Under the pieces are notes generated by a model. It worked only from the letters and a program-made list of their open reading frames with translations. It did not search any database and was not told where the DNA came from. A stretch of 64,000 nt of DNA, taken from contig NC_134541.1 in the NCBI RefSeq assembly GCF_050624435.1, positions 9,190,983-9,254,982 of the forward strand, read 5' to 3'. The position numbers and the translations under genes were made by a program. The DNA comes from Tenrec ecaudatus (Eukaryota; Chordata; Mammalia; Afrosoricida; Tenrecidae). Below are positions 11,359-64,000 of this stretch, piece by piece (position 1 is the stretch's first letter; every line of letters starts with the position of its first letter).

Positions 11359-11550
11359 GATGGAGCCCCAGTGGTGGGGTTGTTACATGTTGAGCTGAGA
11401 TCCACATGGTCAGCAGTTCGAAACCACCAGCAGCTCCGAGGAAGAAAGACGGGGCTTTCTACTCCTGTAAACAGTTACAGTCCTGGAACCTCCCAGCAGG
11501 TGGCTCTGAGTCAGCATGGACTCAATGGCAGTGAGTTTGGTTTGGGTCTG
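11359..11550 (+). repeat. SINE, near full length
   Basis: 'ggagccccagtggtgggg' head, 'ggtcagcagttcgaaaccac' box B, 'ggggctttctactcctgtaa', 'tggcagtgagtttggtttgg' tail. Confidence 0.92.
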
Positions 11551-12621
11551 GTGGAATCCACTTGGATCGGATGCTGCTTAGTGCTCAGGTCTGGTGGTCC
11601 CGTACAGATATGAGCTCAGTCTCCACTCTGATGTGAGGGTATGAAAGCGACCCTATCCCAAATATCATTTAAAGAGAAGATATATTAAGTCCAGAGAGCC
11701 AAAGACAACACAAAGGCAAAGACACATCATCAGGATGAAGGAGGCCATTAGCACGGGGTCACAGGAACGTCCAAGGGTCTGTTAAGGTACAAAGCTTTGA
11801 AAGGAGCGTGGGAGGGCCAAGGGCACAGTCACAAACACATTACTGGTGGCAGATCAATGCATCAGAGTGACAGATGGGACTACAGAAAGAAGGAGTCCAT
11901 GATTGGGACACATACATTGTTGGATAGAAGAGCTTACAAGATTGGTCCAGGGCCCTCTGGCCAAGGCAGTGAGGGCAAGACTGAGTCATGAGTATGTGAC
12001 CTGTCCTCAGGATGGTGACCTCTATCCAGAACACACCCAGGCCAGCCCCTAAAAGACTGCCCCTCCCTGGGGAGTGGAGGTAATCCACTTTCCAATGCAC
12101 TCTGCCTGAGGGCAAGATGATCTACATCCTTGGTTAGTGCCCAGAAGAAAGTCCGTGGAGGCTTCATCGAGGTGGGGGCTCTGAAAATGGAATTTGGGGC
12201 TGCCACGGCCATCCATAGCCTTTTGTAAATGGGGCTGGGGGTGCTCAAAATGTAACCTCTGATGCAACACTGAGCTGAACCCTCCACTATGCCAAGCACT
12301 GGATTTGGGGGAGGGTCCTCCACCCCAAGTGAAACAGGGCAGCATCGCTCCGTTTCATCCATCACAGGCTTCCCTACACAGAACTGCAACCGGTGCTGTG
12401 ATGGTGGGAAAATAGGAGTGCATGAAAGGCTTCCAAAGAGAGAACTAAGTCAGCGTTTCGCTTGAGAAAGTAAAAGTTATAAGTATCTTTTTGTAAAACA
12501 AAACAAAAAACCCTAAAAATTTCTTGGTATAATAGATGTGGCATCAGAGGGAAGAATTATTATTTGCATGGAAGACCCTTTAAATACCACCACCACCACC
12601 ACCCCCCAAAAAAAAAAACCT

Positions 12622-12858
12622 CTCACTGGCCCCAAGTCGCTTCTGACTCACAGGGACGCCATAGGCCAAGGTCGAACTGCCCCTGTGGGATTCCGAGACA
12701 GATCTTGTTTATAGGAGAGGAAAACCTAGACTTTCTCCCACGGAGCAGCCGGTGGTCTCGAACTGCTGACCTTGCAGTTAGCAGTTTTGTTTGTTTTGTT
12801 TGTTTTTTTTTTTTGCAGTTAGCAGTTCTACACTTCACCGCTATGCCACCAGGCTCCC
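12622..12858 (-). repeat. SINE carrying a T-rich insertion
   Basis: 'ccaagtcgcttctgactcac' to 'gtggtctcgaactgctgacc', then the head interrupted at 12787-12812 before resuming 'ctacacttcaccgctatgcc accaggctcc'. Confidence 0.9.
12772..12827 (-). mobile_element. Tail-only retroposition footprint with 15-base target duplication
   Basis: The exact 15-mer ttgcagttagcagtt occurs at 12772-12786 and 12813-12827. It flanks 26 T-rich bases (read on the minus strand, an A-rich tail with AAAC units). Confidence 0.75.
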
Positions 12859-13139
12859 TGGAATATCCTTTTCATGAAAAAAAAAAAAAGTTCCCGCAGC
12901 AATGAAATGTCATTAACAATTACTCTGCAGTTACTTTTCATTCTGTTGAACATACAAGCCTAACATCTCCTGGTCAGTCTCCCAAACAAATAGCCCTCAT
13001 TCTTCGTCTGCCCTGGGCTTGGGATAGCACATCCGCGAGTGACCAGCTAGCTCTCTGCTCCTTAGCTTTATGTGTAGACGGAAGACCCGTGCCGGTTTCA
13101 GGCTTTGATCTCTCGATCTTTTTCCCTACTGCAGCAACG

Positions 13140-58660
<45,521 letters not shown>

Positions 58661-59239
58661 GTAAGTGTGTCTTTCCCAGGTTCCCTAAGACCTGCCGAGC
58701 GCTCCAGTGCTGCGGCCACTGTTCACTCACTCGCTCAGAGCCTTCCGTCCCCTCTGAACCTCCTGTTGCCTCCTTCAATGACTCTGCTTGCTATCAAGAT
58801 GGGGTGGGGGGGGGGGAAGGCCTGTTGTGTTAACTCCACAACAACATGCGTTCGGTGGGACAGTACCGGGGGGGACCAAGAGACTTCTCCATTCCTCTCA
58901 TGATTCGGGTTCATGGCTCAAGGTTGTGATATTTCATGACTTCATGCTCTCTCTGAAATGGTGCTTGACCAAGTGCTTCTTCCGGGTGTCCTCTGTGAGC
59001 TCGCCCCCCAAAGAAACCAACCACCTCTGGGTGTTTCCCCTTCTCTTTTCCCCATGGTGGGCCACGGGGTCAACCCAGGGAGCGGGTCCCCCAGCTCACC
59101 ACCAGCGCAGGCCAGTTCCAGGACATGCCAACCCCTGACTGGCTTTGGTTCTCACAGGAGCTTGGATGGGGATAGCGACTGAGATGTTCTGAGAATGTTG
59201 GTGTCCCTGAACTTTCACCTGTGTTATCTTTAGTCAAAA

Positions 59240-59242
<3 letters not shown>

Positions 59243-59286
<44 letters not shown>
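59243..59286. repeat. (GT)22 microsatellite
   Basis: Perfect GT dinucleotides over 44 bases. Confidence 0.97.
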
Positions 59287-59288
<2 letters not shown>

Positions 59289-60035
59289 ACGCAGGTGCGC
59301 CTGTGGCATTCATAGAACCGGAAGATCCACCTTCGCCATTCATCCAAAATCCATGCCGCGTCCGTCGCACGAGGAAGGCAGGCGATGCTTGCTAGCAGCA
59401 TAGGCTTTATGAGCCTGGCCAGCCCCCAGCTGGATGCTGTTGGTGCCTCTTCCTGTCTGTTTGCTGCAGGACAGCAGTGTCCCTGCCAGGCTCTGCCCAG
59501 AGAGCAGACGGCAGCGTTTCGTGGACACCCTGGTGGTGGTTCGGCCGGCAGCATCCTGTTCCGATCGTCTTTCTCTGCAGCTGATAGTTCATTCCTTCTT
59601 CTGAACTTGCTCCTCAGCGAAATGGGGTGGGGAAGAGCTTCCCGCTGGGTGCAGTGTGTGCGGTGGGGGTGGCAGAGATGAGCTGACCACAGGGGAAACA
59701 CAGAAGGTGGCGGAGGGGTAGTGGATGTTCCCCACCCAACGCATTCCCATTGTGCTCCGGGGAGTCGGGCACAAGCCACGTCCACTTTGCTGTTGGGTGT
59801 GTTGCCCCGTTTGGGGAGCTCCTGAGTGATGGCTTCCAGGGCTTCCTCTTCCAATCACTGACATTCATAGGGGACACACTGGCTCATCTTTGATGGCCAA
59901 GCCCCTTGCCGAGTCAGCCCCCTCCTCGTGGCAGAATCTGTGCATTTCTGTCTCAACTGTTTCGTTGGCTCGTTTGTTTGTTTCATGAGTCAGTCTAGAT
60001 GCTAAGACAAGCCAAAGAAACCCATTTCCAAACTA

Positions 60036-60214
60036 AGATTTAGCTCGCTGCCATGCAATCTCACTTACAGGACAGAGTAGAACTGCCCCTATGGGTTTCC
60101 AAGATTTAAACTCTTTACAGGAACACACAGTCTCATCTTCCTCCCTCCAAGGAGTGAGTGTTTTCAAACTGCCGACCTTATGGATGGCAGCTCAATGCAT
60201 AGCCCAGTTTTGCC
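60036..60214 (-). repeat. SINE
   Basis: 'gtagaactgcccctatgggt', 'ctttacaggaacacacagtc', 'caaactgccgaccttatgga'. Confidence 0.88.
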
Positions 60215-60216
60215 CC

Positions 60217-60411
60217 AAGAGCCATGAAGTCAATGCTGACTCACAGCGACCCTATAGGACAGAGTAGAACTGTCCCTGTGGGTTTCTGAGACTGTGACTC
60301 TTCCCAGGAGTAGAAAGCCCCGTCTTTCTCCCCAGGAACGGCTGGTAATTTCCAATGGCTGACCTTATGGTTGGAGCGCAGGGCATGTAACCACTACACC
60401 ACCAGGGCTCA
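60217..60411 (-). repeat. SINE, full length
   Basis: 'gtcaatgctgactcacagcg', 'gagtagaaagccccgtcttt', 'taaccactacaccaccaggg'. Adjacent to the previous copy in the same orientation. Confidence 0.92.
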
Positions 60412-61335
60412 GGCTCCTGTAAATCGCATGTTTCTTTCTTTCTTTTTTTTTAAATCGTGTCTTTCTTTTGCCAGATCGGGGGGTGGGGGGAGAAGAAAAT
60501 GCCCCATGGAGCATAAGTAGGGACTGTTCCCCATATTCACCCCCAAGCTTGATCACATTCTTTGTGCCGTGCCTCCCTGTGTGACGAGGCAGGTTGGCAG
60601 AGCCGATGGGGAGCCAGGCCCTGCACACCACCGCTGACCTTCCTGGGGGACACCCATGCCCAAGCCGCATGCCGAACGAGGACCTTTGTGTACTTTTCGC
60701 TCAAGTGGAGCACCTTTGGGCTCCCAAATTCACTCCTGTTTTGTTTTTTGTTTTTAAGGAGGTATTTGAAGGGTGCTTAAAAAACACTGGGGTGTTTTCG
60801 TACTTCCCCTGATAGCCAGCACCACGCACACCCACACTCTGCCGAGTGCCCATGGAGCAGCGTGTGGCGAAGCAGACTTCGGCATCTGGAAGTCTCTGAT
60901 GGTGTCCATTACAGATGGCTTCCCCCATATTTGACTATGAAACTGTGGCCAAAATGCATGGTCTTGGTTGCTGATGGTATTCTTACTGTCGGTATACCGA
61001 AGAACGGGGACCATTGAAGAAGTGAACTTCACGTTGTGATGGCCTTGCCAAAAACAAACAGGAAGAAGAAATAATGGTTAAGACTAATTACTGGAGCGAG
61101 CATGCCTTTGTAGAGCCAGCGTTAACTGGGCTGCTCCTGGCTCCGTGGCCTTGCAGAACATCCTTGTTCTGTTTGGTCTCTTGCTCCGCTTCGGCTTAAT
61201 GAAAGGGGTGGGAGGATTGAGCTTGAGAGCCCTGTGTACAGTCAGCCTGGAACATCCCCCGGGAGGGGAATCGGGGGCCTCGGGAACCTTAGGCAGCCCT
61301 GGAGTCCTACAGCAGAGCACTGACGGCGGCATCGA

Positions 61336-61645
61336 CCCCGGAAGAATGAACACATCTATCTCAGAGGAAGTACAGCCAGAAGGGTCCTTCGAAGAGCAGA
61401 TGGCCAGACCCTGTCTCGTGTGCTTTGGACATGTCACCAGAAGGGACCAGTCCCTGGAGCAGGACATGATGCTTGGGAAAGGAGAGAGTCGGAGCAAATG
61501 AGGAAGACCCTCGACAAGATGGATCGAAACAATGGCCTCAACAAGGGCTGGATCTAGTCAAGAATGTGAGGATGGATCAGGACCGGACTTGGTTGCGTTC
61601 CACGGGGTCACTGTGGGTCAGCTCCTACCCAAAGGCAGCTAGCAA
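61336..61645 (+). repeat. RTE (BovB-like) LINE 3' relic
   Basis: One frame reads SEEVQPEGSFEEQMARPCLV, then CFGHVTRRDQSLEQDMMLGK, close to the BovB C-terminal motif. The tail 'ggggtcactgtgggtcagct' follows. Confidence 0.9.
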
Positions 61646-62226
61646 CAACAGCAGCGTCGGGCAGGTGTTGGTCTCAACGTGCTGTGAGGAGAACACAGTA
61701 ATTGTGCACACCCAGCACCTGCCACAGAGCGCATGCTCAGTGAATGGTGTCCTCCTCCTTCCACGGACCACTCTGGCTGGTCATAAGCTCAATATCCCAG
61801 TGTGACTTCTGGTGCCACCAACACCACCCCCAGTCGGCACAAAAAGTATGAGACCCCTGTGCTATTATTAAATGGCTTGTGATCCACTTGGGGCACAAAG
61901 TACACCACAGGTGTGCACAGAGTCACTCGTGTATTTGGAAGGTCACGCCAAAGGAGCGCCTCTCCTCGTGACCGCCGGTCGAGTCAAATGAGCCCTGAAG
62001 CCAGAAAGACACATGATCTCGTCTCCATTCTGACGCCGCCAGCTGTTGAACTCCAGTGGTTCACGCAAACCCTCTGAGCCTCCGATCCCCCCGCTGTAGA
62101 CCTGGCCGGTGAGACCTGCCCTCGTGGTTATTAGAAGGACTGGGTAAGAAAACATGCTGGGTGACCAGCATTCAGCATTCGGTGAGGGCTCTTCACTCTG
62201 TGAAGTTTGCAACCCAGCGCTCTTGG

Positions 62227-62375
62227 ATGGCAGGTCCGTACCACTCGACCGAAGACCTAAAGGTTGGCGGTTTGAGCCCACCTAGAGGCAGAAGACAAGC
62301 AAAGCCTAGTGACCTGCTTCCCTGAAGTTGGAAGCCAGGAAACCCCGATGGGGCAACTCTCCTGTGTCCCAAAGA
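62227..62375 (+). repeat. Decayed SINE
   Basis: 'aaggttggcggtttgagccc', 'gtgacctgcttccctgaagt', 'gatggggcaactctcctgtg'. Confidence 0.65.
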
Positions 62376-62596
62376 AAGCAACAGAGTTTCCACCTGGGAA
62401 GCAGCCAGTTTGAAATAAAGATGATAAAGAGAAGAAACGGAAGAACTTCCAGTCAAGGAGCAGACAGAGCGATGGCCTGCTGAGGATGCTGACATGCCGA
62501 GGTCAGCTTTAAAGGACAGCCAGGGACACCTCCAAGCTCCAAAGGACATCTGTGTTGGAGGAGGAGCCAACGTTCAACAGATGTTGGAGCCAAAGT

Positions 62597-62655
62597 AAAA
62601 CCCAAAGTCACAGCCATCGAGTTGACTGGGACTCATCCTGGGGACAATCTGCGCC
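62597..62655 (-). repeat. SINE tail fragment
   Basis: 'aaaacccaaagtcacagcca', 'tcgagttgactgggactcat'. Confidence 0.7.
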
Positions 62656-63401
62656 CACGGTGAGCCCTGACATGGAAAACCAATAGAAAGCATTCACCCT
62701 GCTGCCAGATGCAGCCCAGTACAGTGACTTGGTAGCTTGTTGAATGGTAGCCCCAACCCCCAAAGACAACCAAGCCCCACTGCCAGAAGCCCCTTTCTGG
62801 AAGGCCTATGGAACATGGTATTGGCCCTGTTGGTTCAAAGTTTTTACCAGTCTCTTGATCGATAACAGAAGAGTGATTACCCACCATGTTTGCACCCTGT
62901 GTGGGTCCATGAACGTCATCAAAAAGATAGCCAATACAGATCTCAGAATACTGGCACAATCAATGAGAGTGTCCCTGGGCTTTGCTTCACACGGGTGTGA
63001 TGTGTTGACCATCAGCCTAGGAAACCGCTGATGCTCATCCATGTAACCATTTAGCACAGTGGCTGCACATGCTCAGTTAACCATGGCGAATGTTGATGGA
63101 GGCTGGGAGGCAGCGCTATAGGCTAATCCTTTTAGGCCTCTTCCAGGCTGCCCTTAAACGCTTCCCTTTGTTTTGGAAATCTCCTGAAGTCATCTCACGC
63201 CAAATACAGCTCTCTCCCCCCCCCCCCCAAAGCCCAGTATAAACAGGCCAGCCAGATTGTAGCTAAACCCACATCTCCCACACCCCATTCAGCCTTTGAA
63301 ACCTAAGATAGTCTCGGGCTGGTGTTTACAATGTTGGTTTATGATGCACTTTGGGAGAAAACGTTTATCTGGCTTAGGCAGACTTCGGGAAGAGAAGCCT
63401 C

Positions 63402-63583
63402 CCAACCAAGACCAATCTCACTGCCATCGAGTCAGTGCTGACCCATAGCCACCTCCTGTGGGTTTCTGAGCCCGTAACTGTTTACAGACCTAGTCAGCCT
63501 AGCCCTTCTCCAGTAGAGCTGCTGCTGGTTTCCAACCATGCAGATCGCAGCCCAGTGCATCGCCACTACAACACCAGGGCTCC
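63402..63583 (-). repeat. SINE
   Basis: 'gaccaatctcactgccatcg', 'ctgtgggtttctgagcccgt', 'actacaacaccagggctccc'. Confidence 0.92.
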
Positions 63584-63737
63584 CAAGAGGAGCCTAGGAT
63601 AGGTCTAATAGGTTGTCGATAGTCCTGCTTCCCAGCATTCATCAAAAGCGCTATCGATAACCAACCCGTACCAAGTGCAGCACTGTGCTGTTTACATGTA
63701 CAAACATCAGCCATTTTCAGGGGCCAGTGCACATAAA

Positions 63738-63855
63738 TGGAGTCCTTGGGTGGTGTCTTCTGTTTGAGACCACCCAGCGGCACCTTGGAAGAAAGGCCTG
63801 GTGATCTAGTGCCCAGAATGCAATCAGCAAAAACCTGTGGAGCTGCCAGGAGCCT
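63738..63855 (+). repeat. Decayed SINE
   Basis: 'ggagtccttgggtggtgtct', 'gcctggtgatctagtgccca', 'aaacctgtggagctgcc'. Confidence 0.55.
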
Positions 63856-63939
63856 CAATCAACTCAACAACCAGCCGGGCTGTAGAGAGAGAAAGACTGG
63901 CTTTAAGGGATTAGGTCACATGACCAGGCAAAGTTCCAA

Positions 63940-64000
63940 ACACAAACCAAACTCCCTGCCCTCGCGGCGACTCCCACTCTGGTGACTCCAAGATCCACTG
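63940..64000 (-). repeat. SINE, cut by the window end
   Basis: 'cacaaaccaaactccctgcc' and 'actcccactctggtgactcc' are the reverse-complement tail. Confidence 0.75.

Larger units (their letters stand above)
1..13134. other. 5' flank or intron 1 of BCAS1: repeat-rich, no gene seen
   Basis: No exon is recognisable here. Stretches in which I see neither gene nor clear repeat are 1-917, 2324-2790, 3480-3768, 4662-5025, 6430-6690, 7256-7499, 9426-9620, 10483-11358 and 11551-12620. The open frames in them lack splice context and known motifs. The non-coding first exon of BCAS1 could be hidden here or lie further left. Confidence 0.6.
58661..64000 (+). other. BCAS1: BCAS1 intron 7, incomplete at the window edge
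   Basis: Begins gtaagt and reaches the window end without an exon that I can match. Contains a GT microsatellite, several SINEs and an RTE fragment. Nothing identifiable in 58661-59240, 59290-60030, 60412-61335, 61645-62225, 62660-63400 or 63585-63735. Confidence 0.75.

Noticed and set aside
60700..61100. C-terminal BCAS1 exon beginning SVKED
   Set aside because: I scanned 58661-64000 for it and saw no matching frame with splice sites.

Overview
The window is nuclear DNA from a placental mammal. The dense, tRNA-derived SINE family with a 3' end reading close to 'tcgctatgagtcggcattgac', together with BovB-like RTE LINE fragments carrying the same kind of 3' end, points to Afrotheria. A tenrec, golden mole or elephant-shrew lineage is my best guess, but the exact species is inference.

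Only one protein-coding gene is recognisable: BCAS1 (breast carcinoma amplified sequence 1, NABC1), on the + strand. The window holds seven coding exons: 13135-13217 (with the start codon), 18164-18242, 28913-29442, 46541-46702, 47582-47626, 50165-50302 (probable cassette exon) and 58448-58660. Together they encode about 415 residues. Every junction keeps the reading frame. The 5' non-coding exon(s) are not identifiable here, and the gene runs off the right edge inside an intron, so the C-terminal exons are missing. The protein is low-complexity and probably largely disordered. It has a candidate myristoylated N-terminus and a reiterated aromatic/basic (FF-K type) motif.

Region by region: 1-13134 is upstream sequence or intron 1, made of SINEs, a 1.5 kb RTE relic, two LTR-like elements and MIR-like relics. 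13218-28912 (introns 2 and 3) holds RTE relics, a 5'-truncated LINE 3' end inserted into a SINE, an LTR inserted into a MIR, and trinucleotide and tandem repeats. 28913-29550 is a GC- and CpG-rich island around the largest exon, which ends at a non-canonical GC splice donor followed by a minisatellite. 29443-46540 is a 17 kb repeat-filled intron with long dinucleotide arrays. 46541-50302 clusters three in-frame symmetric exons. 50303-64000 is intron on either side of the last visible exon.

Most of the remaining DNA is interspersed repeat: more than 60 SINE copies, about a dozen RTE fragments on both strands, five LTR-like elements of two related families, a MITE-like element and MIR relics. 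Several nested insertions give a relative chronology. I saw no CRISPR, rRNA, functional tRNA, bacterial-type operon or obviously unprecedented system. The most interesting points are the BCAS1 splicing architecture and the transposon layering.
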